This document shows, one piece after another, positions 25,718 through 37,093 of a DNA stretch of 64,000 bases. The stretch spans positions 8,060,001-8,124,000 of the forward strand of contig JAMPIQ010000003.1 of assembly GCA_024699855.1 (NCBI GenBank). Direction: 5' to 3'. This DNA comes from Aphelenchoides besseyi (Eukaryota > Nematoda > Chromadorea > Rhabditida > Aphelenchoididae). Within the stretch, counting starts at the first letter, position 1. Each line of letters opens with the position of its first letter. The notes beneath the pieces are model-generated. The model ran no database searches. It worked only from the letters and a program-made list of their open reading frames with translations, and had not been told where the DNA came from. Made by a program: the position numbers and the translations under genes.

Positions 25718-27396
25718 TTATTCGTCCGAACGAGTGACTGCAAATCGACTACGCATTTGGTATTTTTCGATGATGGGCATCGCATCATTGGCTGCCATCT
25801 TCAATCGTAACGCCAACTTCTCGACTTTCTCCTGATCCGACTTCTCTTTCGAACCTACTAACGGCATTGCCATTATCCCAAACATGATACACAAAAGTGC
25901 AACTTCTTGAACAAAACTCAGGTCGTAGAATTCGTAGGCCTACAAACTAACGATTAGAATTCGCGGGATTCAAACGAACTTGTTCGCGTGTAAACTTCGG
26001 CTTTTGACCGCGTTTCGCGTAATTCTCGGTCAAACGATCATAATAAACGTCCACAGCTTTGCGTTCACATGGACGTCTAGTTTCTGCGTCTGTGCAATTA
26101 GAGATAAAACGAGCAATATCAAAACATGGAGAGCTGATGGAACACGTTTGCCAGTCGATGAAGGCGAGGATCTCATCAGATACCGAATCGTTTTCATTCA
26201 TTTTGATCAACATATTGTTCTAAAAAAAATTAGACAAAGCTGTAAAGGAAATCTTACCGTCCACAGATCACTATGTGCAATGGTATTACACTCTAAACAA
26301 TCGTATGAATGAGAAACACGAGTAACTTTTTCTACCGAATTGTGCCGAATAGTCTTCCACCGTGAATTTGCTTAACTTTTGTATATCCATGTCCACAAAC
26401 ATTTGAACTTTAGCGACAAGTTCTAAAACATAAAAGTTAAGAACATATTCAACAAGTGGCATGTGTATTATAAGTACGAACTAAGCGAACTTAGTGTGTT
26501 AAATTAAACGAATAACTGAAGTCGAAACGAACCATCATCGGGATACTTCAGCGCCGGAAACATCGTTCGTTTCCAAATCGTTTCCATGTCCTCTCTTATA
26601 TGCATATTTCTACTGAATTTAGTCTTCCATTCCTCATCGGCATCCAACTCGTAATAACACTAAAAATAACCAACGGTGTGTAACTGATTAGCAAGAGCGT
26701 CATATGGTGCAAAGGGTGGAAGCCCAAATCAACTTACTTGAAGATCGGCCATGTGACGAGCAACGTTGTAACATTGTTGTGGAGTAACCGAGTAAAAGAT
26801 ACCCAACGATGCTCCCTGATCACTTAAATCCTCCATTGCAATTATACCGACTGACTTATCATCTATTCGTTCCATGTGATAGATTTTTGGAAAGGGAAAT
26901 GGCTCAGTCATTCCGACAAGAAGCTCGTAGGCATCAACTTCGCCGTTATGCATTTGTATCAATTGTTCCCAGTTTTTCTTCTTTTCTTCCTAAATAGATG
27001 CCATTTCATTGATTAATAGTTTTAATGAACTTCACTAAGCGGTTTTTCACTGTGTAACTTTCCCCAAGCAGCATCTGTTGGGATCTTCATAATAAACTTG
27101 AACGTGTCTTCTTTATCGAAGTGAAGTACCGTCTTGAACACTCGAGAGCAGTAGCCGTTTCCATCAGATATGTCTCGGGTGGTAACCTAAAATCTTGGAT
27201 CATTTCAATTTCAAAGCATGTACAAGACGTTCACAAGTTTTTGTTCTTTCGACAGCTTGATGAACTTGGAATCGCCGCTGACCATACTCACAACCTTCGA
27301 GACCGTGTAACCAGTATCTGCAACCTGAGAATCCAATTTCATTTGCGCATTATCGTCCAAAGCCAACGACTGTAAACACGCAAGAACTTCGGACAT
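25718..27396 (-). CDS. CHK kinase-like (ecdysteroid kinase-like/DUF1679) protein
   Basis: The ATG at 27396 starts a multi-exon minus gene ending at TAA (25718). Readable segments in order: the N-terminal helix; DISDGNGYCSRVFKTVLHF ... FKFIMKIP, the nucleotide-binding lobe; GIIAMEDLSDQG (hinge); IAHSDLW..NNML (catalytic HxD loop); and AFIDWQ (metal-binding Asp). This is the arrangement of the CHK/EcKL family of aminoglycoside-phosphotransferase-like kinases, expanded in nematodes and insects. Substrates are mostly unknown. Introns are 40-90 nt. The protein is probably cytosolic. The order of motifs is complete, so I take it as functional. Confidence 0.8.
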
Positions 27397-27940
27397 CGTT
27401 CTGAGGGTCCTAAAAACAAAGCATATATATTGTTTAGTTCAACTGCAAGACGTTGAATTTTAGCACACGTTTTTATTACGAACAAACTTGTTTGTTGAGC
27501 AAATATGATCGATTGGAAAAGGAAGCTATCAGTTTTAATCGCATTTAAATTTTTGTTCAATTAAGTTGGGAAGCAAAATTCTTTAGATAATACTCAAGCG
27601 TAATCAAGTCCACAGTGGTGACAGACGAGTTTATATTCGCGTCAGAAGATCACAATCACAAATCAATGTGTTATCTTGTTTCAAAATCACTAGCATTTTA
27701 AGTATCACTGTTCCCGCCCTTTGATCGTGATCAACTCAAAGCAGAAATCATCAGGTACAACTGTAGAAGTGCGCTCATTTCCTAGTTCAAATTAGCGTGG
27801 AAAACGATTAAACTTTTATTCGAAGGTAGAGAATACAATGTAGAAAGTTAACTAATCGCTCGTCGACTGCATCAGACACTTCGACGTCAATAAAGTGGTA
27901 AAATTTTAAAGTAAAAAACATGTTTGAGTTAATTGAAGGA
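27397..27940. other. Intergenic, no gene seen
   Basis: Short open stretches only, between the CHK-like gene (5' end) and the MSP-domain gene (3' end). Confidence 0.5.
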
Positions 27941-28369
27941 CTACAAACTACACAACTTTTTTGGGTTCAATCGCAACTGAAAACGACTTGAAAATGGAAA
28001 CCGACCTGGCAAGTGACAGACGATGAGATTCTGGCATTGTCCCGGATCAATGAACATGTACACGGGATTCACGCGATAGAGCACGTTTTTGGAGCAGCAG
28101 ACCTTGACGCAGATACGACTTTCGCTCAACTTGACGCACATGTGTTTTGAACTGAAGGAAACAGGAATGAATAAACGGCAAGACTTCTTACCGTCCGCCA
28201 GTTACCAGAAACTCTCCGACCTCCGGATTCACGGACATCAAAGATTCCTTCTTCGGCGACAATGCATTGCTCGATTCAACTGCGATCACTTCGGCGGCTT
28301 GCTTCTCGGATACCTTGGCGCTGATGAGCAACAAACGAATCGGACAATCAAATGGAAAGGTTGAACGAA
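27941..28369 (-). CDS. MSP-domain protein, 5' end not found
   Basis: Two minus-strand exons (about 28369-28190 and 28150-27941) carry a major sperm protein-type domain: LMSVNPEVGEFLVTGG, then RSKHMCVKLSESRICVKV, then LYRVNPVYMFIDPGQ. These match the MSP beta-sandwich, including the SKHM and YRV.P motifs. The usual final strand (KDKLVIQ-like) is replaced by a short unrelated tail and stop. No ATG is found before the domain. A mariner-like element ends 16 bp upstream of the first readable exon, so the true 5' exon may lie beyond the insertion or be lost. MSP-like proteins act in sperm cytoskeleton or as signalling and binding domains. It may be a decaying gene. Confidence 0.6.
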
Positions 28370-28385
28370 CTGAAACGACTAAATA

Positions 28386-30060
28386 CAGGGTGTCCCAGCT
28401 GAAATCCTCATTTTTACACGCTTATAACTTTTTTATGCGTGAACCGATTTTTATGAAACTTTTTCTGTTGAATAGCTTGAAGTTTGCATTTTTGTTTCAT
28501 ATTAAATTCGACACAGATTTCTCGACGGAAGTCATCGATAGAAGCAAATTTCTGAAATGAGCGCTCTCTTTCACTTGCGTTCTCTCTTTCATTTTTTTCA
28601 CTCAAAATTTCGCATGGTTTGGTCTGCTCAAGAAAAGGCGTACTGTGTTCTGGTGTTTGCCAAAACTGGAAGTGCAACGTCCGTTCAACGTCAATTCCGC
28701 AGTCATTTTGGATTAAGTCGGCACGCTTCTGTACCCGATCGAACGAACTTTTCGCGCTGGACTGATGAATTTTTGAATCGCGGGACTTGTGAAGCAAAAA
28801 AACCGAATCGATCACGGTCCGTCTTCTTGATTTCCTTTTCTGATTTCTTTGTCAGGTCGGCTCGTAGCGAAGAGAACGTTGAAGCAATTTTGGACGCTAT
28901 TCGCAACAATCCAAATCTTTCGGTGCGAGCAATAGCAAATCTTGAAAACATGCCCTCCAAATCTTCCGTTCATCGCATTTTGAAGGTTGAAATCTTTTGT
29001 TAATTTTCGTCATCTCATTCTCTAGGCCGAAAATTTCCACCCATACAAGATGCGCATGTTTCAAGACTTCGTCCCGACAGCCATCAAGCTCGTGTCGAGC
29101 ATGCAATTTCAATCCTCGGCCTCATTGATGCTCAACATGAATTTTTATCGAACATCATCTTTACCGATGAAGCTTACTTTCAACTTCACGGTCACGTTAA
29201 TCATTAAAACTTCCGGTATTGGTCCGATGAAAACCCGATTTGGTGAGATCAAGATGACCGTTGAATTGATCAAAACGTTGGCATCAGGTATCGTAAGGAA
29301 CCGTTGCACTCACCGCGTTTGACGGTTTGGGCTGGAATCAGCAAGCGTGGAGTCATCGGCCCTTTTTTCACTCGAGAAAACGTGACCGGCAATTCATATC
29401 TTCGACTTCTTCAAAATCAAATGCACCCGATCATCTTGACTTGGCCACAATACCACGAGTTGATTTGGATGCAAGACGGTGCACCGCCGCATTTTTCGGT
29501 TGCAGTCCGGGATTGGTTGAACGACACGTTTTCACTGCGCTGAATGGGTCCGTAGAGCTCCGGCAACCCCAGCTCCTCATCGGTGGCCTCCGTATAGTCC
29601 CGACCTACCTCCTTGTGACTTCTTTCTTTGGGGATATGTCAAAGGAAAAATCTACCGTACTCAACCAACGGATTTGAACGACTTGCAAAGTCGAATCGAA
29701 TTTGCCGCAGGATATGGTGAATCGTGCAATTACGGATTATGAACGTCGATTGGAACTGGTTATCGATAAATGATGGAAAACACGTTGAAATTTGAAGCAT
29801 AAACTTTTTGATTTTAGCCAACCAAGCCCCATGCGAAATTTTGAGTGGAAAAAATGAAAGAGAGAACGCAAGTGAAAGAAAGCGCTCATTTCAGAAATTT
29901 GCTTCTATCGATGACTTCCGTCGAGAAATCTGTGTCGAATTTAATATGAAACAAAAATGCAAACTTCAAGCTATTGAACAAAAAAAGTTTCATAAAAATC
30001 GGTTCACGCATAAAAAAGTTATAAGCGTGTAAAAATGAGGATTTCAGCTGGGACACCCTG
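28386..30060 (+). mobile_element. Tc1/mariner-like element with long inverted repeats
   Basis: The element is flanked by TA at both sides (28384-28385 and 30061-30062). It begins cagggtgtcccagctgaaat and ends with the reverse complement. The inverted repeats run 28386-28617 and 29829-30060, 232 bp each, and are nearly identical. Total length is 1675 bp. Near-identical ends suggest recent insertion. It sits between the MSP-domain gene and an aspartic-protease fragment. Confidence 0.92.
28614..29790 (+). pseudogene. Broken mariner-type transposase
   Basis: An ATG at the inner end of the left repeat opens MVWSAQEKAYCVLVFAKTG, the DUF4817-type helix-turn-helix start of a mariner-superfamily transposase. 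The central part (FTDEAYFQL, LTVWAGISKRGVIGPFF, WMQDGAPPHF) carries catalytic Asp residues typical of the DDE/D superfamily. The frame is broken by at least one shift near 29075, an in-frame TAA near 29204 and further shifts after 29540, so no single protein spans the element. It would need help from an intact relative to move. Confidence 0.85.
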
Positions 30061-30135
30061 TAAATTTGGTTAAAAGCTTCAAGTAATTCGTATTCAGTTT
30101 ATTTGTGGTCATTTGCTGATTAGCAACAGCGACAA

Positions 30136-30665
30136 ATGACTGTGTGCTCCGTTCAATTGAGCTCGTCAGCAAATCAGAACGGTCAATTTAGTAGACGGAT
30201 TTGCTGCAAACGATGTGGATCCAAATGTCAACGATTTGATGGCCCGTTTGCCGCAAGTAAAAAGTCATGTATCTTGCTTATTGTCGAGAGCCTTTTCTGT
30301 CCAGTAATTCATCAACTTACAAGCGATTGAAGGGCAAATGGAAGAATGTTTACAGTGTTGTATAGACCCACTATACGGACGTTTTGCTTCTGAAATCTTT
30401 CAATTTGGTGAATCTCCAAAAACTTCTAAATTAAAGCTTGAATCGTTGAAGGAACATTAATGCAGTATCGGCAATTCGAACACGATAACTTTACTAACTA
30501 AAACGCGTTTAAGTGCACTTTCGTCCAGTGGTCTTCTTATTGGTTTGGGCTTTCAAGACTCAAGCGACCATGTTGGACTAGTCGAACAATTGTATCAGCG
30601 GAAAGTCATTAAAGAGCCGATCATTTTTGCAACGAGGATCAATTCGACGTGTAATTTCGACCAAG
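30136..30665 (+). pseudogene. Aspartic-protease-like fragment
   Basis: A plus-strand exon (30529-30665), between a tcgtccag acceptor and a gtactt donor, reads GLLIGLGFQDSSDHVGLVEQ then KVIKEPIIFATRI. This resembles the pepsin/cathepsin-D segment around 'DGILGLG...L..QGLI..PVFSFYL'. An open piece at 30136-30258 with CKRCGSKC may be an upstream exon. No active-site DTG/DSG motif is visible, and no complete gene can be assembled, so it is probably a relic. Confidence 0.35.
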
Positions 30666-30723
30666 GTACTTTCAGTCAAACTTTTATGGTTGTTTTCAAC
30701 AAAAAAGCAAAGAACAACAAAGT

Positions 30724-31134
30724 TCAACATAGTCCGGTACAGTCGAATTGTCTGCGGGAAACGTAATTGACAGTCAAAATACCACGAGAAGGATCATTGG
30801 ATTCGAAGGCCAACGGAATCGATCCACAGGCTTTGCAGTTATGAGCACGTAACTTTTCCAACAAATTTTTTACCCACGTTCCACGATTACGACCCGGCCA
30901 TAGATTGTCGCCTTGAAAGAACACACAGTATCCATCGGTATCTTGACCACCGCGACTACAAGCGATTTGTTCACCGGCGTTGTAAGAGCGATTAGGACCG
31001 ATTCTATTGGCGAGGTTGACGAAATAGTCCAATTTAAATCGGCCGGCTCCACAGTTCGCTGAACCACGGCAATTGATTCCTAAACTCTGAATTGAGACGG
31101 CAAGAGAAGTGAACAGAAGGACGAGTTTGAGCAT
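30724..31134 (-). CDS. Secreted KP4-killer-toxin-like protein
   Basis: An intronless ORF of 136 aa. Residues 1-17 form a signal peptide (MLKLVLLFTSLAVSIQS). The mature part starts LGINCRGSANCG and ends with a NDPSRGILTVNYVS-like block. It also has GEQIAC and HNCKACGSIPL motifs with conserved cysteines. These are the hallmark motifs of the KP4 family, first described from a fungal killer virus and found widely in fungal genomes, where members block calcium channels of competitors. Finding it in a nematode background, without introns, suggests lateral acquisition. The role here is inferred only: defence or digestion towards fungi. An ATG ten codons upstream is less likely because it would precede the signal peptide. 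Confidence 0.8.
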   Translation of the reverse strand: MLKLVLLFTSLAVSIQSLGINCRGSANCGAGRFKLDYFVNLANRIGPNRSYNAGEQIACSRGGQDTDGYCVFFQGDNLWPGRNRGTWVKNLLEKLRAHNCKACGSIPLAFESNDPSRGILTVNYVSRRQFDCTGLC

Positions 31135-31782
31135 TTTGAAAATGTGAGGTTGATGTTCGAACAATAACGGTTATATCCGTTTTGACAACTGAACAGTTGC
31201 TCGATACAAGGAATCAGTTTCCATACTTTAACGCATAGTGGGAGGTTTGATTGCGATGATTATAGTTCGTTCGATTTTACAGCAACAAACCTGGATTACA
31301 CTTTGAAAATCGACTAAACAAATTTTAAACCTGTACGTGGAGTTTGACGTTCGATTACATGAGCTGTATACTGCCACAGTCAAAGTTCGATTGTAAAATG
31401 TGTCCGCTAATGCGATTGCTCGATTCAACTTAAACGCGGTGAACTGACTTGCGTGTTTTGTCAATTGAAACTAACGACCACAGCAACTGTCTCGGCAACT
31501 TTAAACCGTCGAAAGTTTTGGTTTGTAGAGAAATGAACGATCGTTTTGTGTAACAGTCGAATAGGTGCTGATCATTTATGTATGAACGATTTATGGTCAA
31601 ATGTGTTCTCGAAATGTTTACAGTTATTTGTATTCTTAGAAACGAAAATCTGCAATCTAATTTTTATTTGCGTTAATGGATAGAATTTCAAGCAGCAAGC
31701 TTTACATCAAACCGAACAAACTGTGACTTAAATGCGAACCCTCGAGAAGTCAATTTAAGTCCATTATGCATATTTCTACAAA
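31135..31782. other. Intergenic, divergent promoters
   Basis: About 650 bp between the KP4-like gene (minus) and the ionotropic receptor (plus). No gene is seen. Confidence 0.5.
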
Positions 31783-33208
31783 ATGAAAAAGAGTATACGA
31801 ATATCGTTTATGAAGGATTACCCGTTTCTCAACGGAAATTGTACTCACTTACCACATCGACGTGTTGGCACGACCTGTTTGATGCCTGGCTTGGCATCGG
31901 ATATTATTTACTTAATCGCTAATTATTTGAATCTGACCGTCAATGTAGTGAAAGTCGTTGATAATAGTCCCGGATGGAAGATCGCTTTTGAAGAGGTTTA
32001 CAACAATGAAACAGATATCTACGCCTTGCTTTTTGGCGAATACTCTCCAGAATTCACGGCGAAGTACGACTTTACAAAACCAATCTTCTGGGTATGTTGA
32101 CTTGTTCTTTAAATGACTGACATTAAGTGTTTGTAGGACAATATAAAGGTGCTCATTAAACGTCCCGATAACTCGTTCAAAAACATCTTCGATTTCTTTG
32201 AAATGTATAGTCTGGACGTGTGGTTAAGTGTTTTTATAGTTTTTGTGTTGTTCACAAGCTTTGGAGTACTCGTTTATTATGTTGAATGGAAATTGAAGTT
32301 ACGAGAACGGTACAGGGTCTCTGACATCTTGTGGAATATGATGGGAATTCAATTAACAAATTTTCATCAAATAAACTACAAACTGCTTACAGGTATTTTT
32401 AGCGAGTTTATTTTAAAAATCATTTTAGGGAAGATTGCGCTACTTATTTTTCTTGTTTTTCAAATTCGCATTGTCGTTACTTTGTACGAGAGTTTAATTC
32501 TAACGCGAATCATCAAGGTATGTAATCTTGTTACAACTCATAGTTTTATTAGAAAATCGACTCGGCGCCGTTTGCTGCCGACCAGTTTCCTCAACTGATT
32601 AAGCAGAAGAAACTTACTCTCGTCATTGAAAGAAATACATCTTGTCATTGGACACTCGCAGGAATAAGAAACAAGTAACAAGAGTTCAGCTTAGCTTTAA
32701 GTTCTGTTTAGTCAAGAATCACCGTTTTATGAGATACGTGAAGCCCTTCATGTCAACCCTTATAGACTCGTCGATAATGTGTTGGAAACACTTGATAAAA
32801 AACCCGGAACGGCCGCAATCTACCTAGAACATTGGTTGGCTAGGTACCGGAACAACGTTCATTGTAATTTAAAGCTTGTTGATGTTGGTCATTTGAACAG
32901 AGAATTAAATCGAAATCTCGTTTTAGGCTTTATTCTCACCTCAAGCTCAACGCTTTATGTTCAGAAAAGGAAGCCAGTTTGTCGAAATGTTTAACGAAGC
33001 AATAGATGTGAACGCGTATCAAATTAAAAGAATCGTCCGCAAATACCTGAGATATAATTCGAATTGGAGATGCCCTTCCAAGCATATAAGATCAATACAA
33101 CCGTTAGCACTTACACCATATTACGGCTCATTACTATTGTTCATAGCTGGAATCTTGATTGCTTGCTGTGTTTTCACGAAAGAGTTGATTCAAAGGCCAA
33201 AAGCATAA
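31783..33208 (+). CDS. Divergent ionotropic glutamate receptor-like protein
   Basis: Five exons (31783-32091, 32137-32517, 32553-32674, 32712-32883, 32927-33208) join in frame to 421 aa. The first part is an S1 ligand-binding lobe (MPGLASDIIYLIANYLNLTV ... EFTAKYDFTKPIFW). A membrane segment (VWLSVFIVFVLFTSFGVLVYYV) follows, then a second hydrophobic segment (LLIFLVFQIRIVVTLYESL), an S2 lobe (ALFSPQAQRFMFRKGSQFVE) and a final helix (SLLLFIAGILIACCVF). The canonical SYTANLAAFLT pore motif is replaced, so channel function is doubtful. No signal peptide is seen at this start, and no N-terminal LIVBP domain. It is probably a nematode IR-type chemosensory protein in the plasma membrane. Confidence 0.75.
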
Positions 33209-33370
33209 AATAAAGTTATCTTTGCAAACACTATGCATCATGATCGATTCTAATTGTTTCTCACATATGAATGCGATAGTTAGTATAAGGCACATTGATC
33301 CACGGGTTTGGTCTTCTATTATGTAAAATCGAAATGTGTTTATGAAATCAGATAGAAAAACCAGTGAAAT

Positions 33371-34883
33371 TCAACAGGGTGGAGTATCTTGAAAGAAGTT
33401 AAGGATGTTGACCGATGGAAAAGCGATTAAAGCTCCGACAAACGAACCAATCTTAAACTCTGTCATTAGAAATAAAATAGTCAAATCTACCTGTAATGCG
33501 AGACCCGCCCAAAAAAGGCGATCTTCATTGCCAGGAGCTAAGTCACGGTATGCTTCGGTAGCAATTAGTCGAACGAATGAACAAAGAAACATGGAAAAGG
33601 TTTGGAGTGAAACCTAAAAGATTTGCTTTCAAAGGTTCCACGAGTTTGTTGCTTACTGTCAATATTGAGCCCCAAATACTCGATTTCAACCACGGATCGG
33701 GACTTTGCAACGCGAGAATAATAACAAAAATCGTCGTGGTTGCGCATAAAACGGTAAGACCAACAATGAAGCTAGTTGAACGGATGGAAACCAATTGAGC
33801 GCTAAACGATCCAACCAATGGTATAATCGTTCCTATGACTACTGCCCAGAAATATGTGTTCTGATACATTAAATCGATAAGCAATATAGAGTTTCGACTA
33901 ACCTGAGAATAAGGTATAGAAGCGAATGATTGGACTGAAGGTAAAATCGTGTTTGTTTCGGCTCCAATCAATGCAATCGAAAACAAAATCAAAAAGTCGG
34001 ATAACCAAAAGTTCAGTTTCGGTGTTCCTGTTGTTGCGGGTGTTTGATCAATCACACTGTTCTCTTCCAGTTCATCCAACATCACACTCTTGTCCATAAG
34101 AATGCTGTCGACTTGAGTTTCTTCTTGGCAGAAACCAAAACGCTTCAGCCATTCAATGTGGTTATTTAGTAGATAAAAACAGAAAGTTCCTCCAAATACC
34201 CAAATGAAAATGATCATGTAATAGACGTTGACCGAAAAACGTGGAGCTGCAAAAAGAGGCTCCATTACTCCCGTCGTCGTATTCAATGTGCACGTGTACG
34301 TTGATGTCCCTGAATTGAAATGAGTTTCTACACTTCTTGATGGTCTACCTTGTATGATGGACAGAAGTGAAGGAAGCAAACTGCTAATATTGTTGCCAAC
34401 AAAGTAGGCTGATAAGTAGACCGAATCGAAAGTCGTCATAAAAGGCATAAAAACGATATCTGAACCGATGGCAATCATCCCCATCACGAATATTGACGAG
34501 ATCAAAACAATTGAATATTGAGCACCAAACACGGAAATCGCTGAATCCCACGCAAATATCAACGGAATGTACATAAATGTTGTGACCATAAGAGCAATTT
34601 GAATGACAATTCCATGTCGAATGGGGATTCTGAAGTATCGATCCAATATCATAAACGCCAGCGGACCGATCGAAGAAATCTAGAGCACAAAATAAAAGAA
34701 TCAGAGAATTTAACGCACTTGAATGACCACAATTAACACTGAAGCCAAACTCCAACCTTCCGGTAATTGTCGCGTTAAAATAGACATCTCAACGAACGTC
34801 GAATAGTTCCCCAACCATGGAACAGAGCCGAACCAAACCACTAGCAAATAGATCAGTGGGTTAATACGCGTCTTAGGCTCCAT
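33371..34883 (-). CDS. rft: Riboflavin transporter, SLC52 family
   Basis: Four exons (34883-34719, 34679-33903, 33860-33657, 33613-33371) join in frame to 462 aa, the usual SLC52 length. The family pattern near the start is clear: GSVPWLGNYSTFVEM then LPEGWSLASVLIVVIQ. A sequence ASIPYSQNTYFW is created by splicing after TILPSVQSF. About ten hydrophobic segments are present, with a long hydrophilic loop between the sixth and seventh (34160-34040). SLC52 proteins carry riboflavin across the plasma membrane; C. elegans has rft-1 and rft-2, and I cannot say which is the ortholog. Start chosen at MEPKTRINP, which directly precedes the first membrane helix. Confidence 0.88.
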
Positions 34884-35423
34884 GATTCTCGAAACCAAAC
34901 TAACTAGAATCTCAACAGTCAACAATATTCTTATACCAAACAAACTTTCCTATCAAAATTTCCGTATTTTGTCATCAAGTAGATGAGGTGTTCATTTGAA
35001 AAATGTTCTTGCCCACTGCGAGCGTTCTTTCTAGTTGTTTGCTCGTGCAAATGCACAATACATATGTGAAGACAAATAAAATTTGCGCTGCACACTATCG
35101 GAGGGTACAAATGAAAAAAATGACGTCATTGGTGTCAGCTTTGATTGCCGTTCCTTCAATCACATTAAGAACTAGAATTTCGGCTAGAACCTTTTTGTAG
35201 AGAATTTCATTCGTGAACAAAATTCTAATTGCCATTCAAGATGAGCAAACAAAAGAACTCGTTTTGCGGTCGCTTGCTTCCAAACCAACTGATGGTCTAG
35301 AAACTGATTAAACAAACAAAATTGTTTGTTTATGGTCGTGCTCTACAATTGGTCGATTGATAATCGTACTCGTATTTTGATTAGTCCTATTTAATTACGT
35401 TTAATTACAAAAGGTTTTGCATT

Positions 35424-36961
35424 TTAGTGACTGAACGAAGTACACGGCCAACTTATTGTTTCGTTAATTTCGTGCCTGCGTATCACTTTGATCATATCGA
35501 AGAGCGGTTTCAACGCCAATCGTCGTTGACTATCAATTTCGATAACTTGTCGTTCGGTCCAATGGGTCCAATTGCGTTTTGAGTAACCTAATCTAACAAC
35601 TCCACCTTGTTCTCCGTACAAATACGCCAACGCAGCCAAATTCCAAAACGCCTGGTCGTGTCTGTGACATTTCATGTACGTTCGGTAGCGGTCCGGATAA
35701 TCGGGCATGCTACAGAGTTTGTTTGAACCCGTGGGGGCTATGCACTCGCGAGTCATTGCACACAAATACCACCTAAACAAAGAAGGTAAATGCACGTTTC
35801 CAGTTCCCGACCATTTGAAAATGTGACGAGTATACGGCGAGTCACTGATCAGTTGAATGCTTTGTTGTTCCGGCAGTTGAGTGATCATTAGTGGCATTGG
35901 AATAAACTCATACATTCCTAAAAGACTTATGCATGTCTTTCTACTTGATGCCTACCGGGATGAGTGGTAGCATAGATACTATGTGGAGCAAAAACTAAAT
36001 TCGTTTGTGGCAAAAGCAGTCCCGCTTTTAGTGCGATTATAAACTCGTGTAAACGACCAGAATTTAAACGGATACTCGAGTCGAAGTAGAAAAAAGTTTT
36101 GTGAGTTTGAAAAACTTCCTAAAAGTCAAATTCCGAAAACGAATAAACCAAACACTCACAAGAATGATTAACTTGAAAGCGTACGTGCTCAAATTTGCGA
36201 CGTGAGGCGGATATTTAAACGAATAAAAGCGACGATATTCGACGTTACACCAAGAACTCAACTCGACGACCTAAACCACAGGCTCTGTACAACTTCCCAT
36301 TGCCTTACCTCATTTTGTCTTAATCCAATGTCAAAGATAATGAATTTGGAACGCGGATAGTAGGAAGAAATGTTCCGAAAGAACGCTCTCATTTCGCCCA
36401 TGTGATCATGAGAAACAGAAGAAACGAAAAGCGGAGACCAATCGGTCTCGTTGATTCGATCGTAATCGGGAGCCGTGTTTCGCGCATTAGAATCCAAAAG
36501 GCCATTTTGTTTAAGGCCTTCGTATAGATTGCAATCGAATCGTCTTCCTTTCTTCAGTTTTCCGTCATTTCCGATGCCACGAAAACAAAACTGAAGCAAA
36601 AGTCGAACAATTTGACCAATCAACTTACGTTCTCTCCGTTGCACAAACATCGACTATCAGTTTCTATTACGAACTTGGGATCTAAGTTCTTGGGATTCTG
36701 TGGCTTTCTTTCTATTTTCGCGACGTTCAACAAATCGAAAGCTTCTGGAGGTCGTGGTAGCTGAGAGCTCAGCGGCTGATCGATCAAAATCATTTTCTTA
36801 TCCGATTGCTGTGAAGGAAAATGAAAGATGAATAGGATTAAAAAGAACACAAAAACTGCAACGTAAAATAAACGAATGGCGACCACTCGCTCGGCATGTT
36901 TTGGCTTATGATGGTTGTTGGAGAGCAATGGCACCACTAATTCGTGCTTGGAATCCAACAT
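35424..36961 (-). CDS. DUF1647-like type II membrane protein, putative glycosyltransferase
   Basis: The ATG at 36961 starts a protein with a short cytosolic tail and one membrane anchor (LFYVAVFVFFLILFIFHF, residues 30-47), then a lumenal domain across about five short-intron exons to 35424. Readable parts: RNTAPDYDRINETDWSPLFV; SKFIIFDIGLRQNE, recalling the D-x-G strand of GT-A-like folds; and YYFDSSIRL. A C-terminal Cys/His-rich region has several N-glycosylation sites (NWT, NET). The pattern fits the nematode DUF1647 family of presumed Golgi enzymes, whose activity is not established. It is divergently arranged with the fucosyltransferase gene, with 132 bp between start codons. Confidence 0.65.
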
Positions 36962-37093
36962 GAGAACGTGGATTTGATTACAGTCCTCATTGTCAGCTGC
37001 TGACTATTCGACAGCGGTTTGAGTGAAAACTCGTTTGTACAACTGCAATTCGTTCGTGCAGAAACAGAGTCTGTTGAGAATCATTTTGTTTCT
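36962..37093. promoter_or_regulatory. Short divergent promoter region
   Basis: Only 132 bp separate the start codons of the two divergent type II membrane protein genes. Any promoter elements for both must lie here or within the genes. No TATA box is obvious. Confidence 0.45.

Noticed and set aside
29808..30032. Plus-strand open frame in the right inverted repeat of the mariner element
   Set aside because: The same sequence is present inverted in the left repeat, so it is part of the terminal repeats, not a gene.
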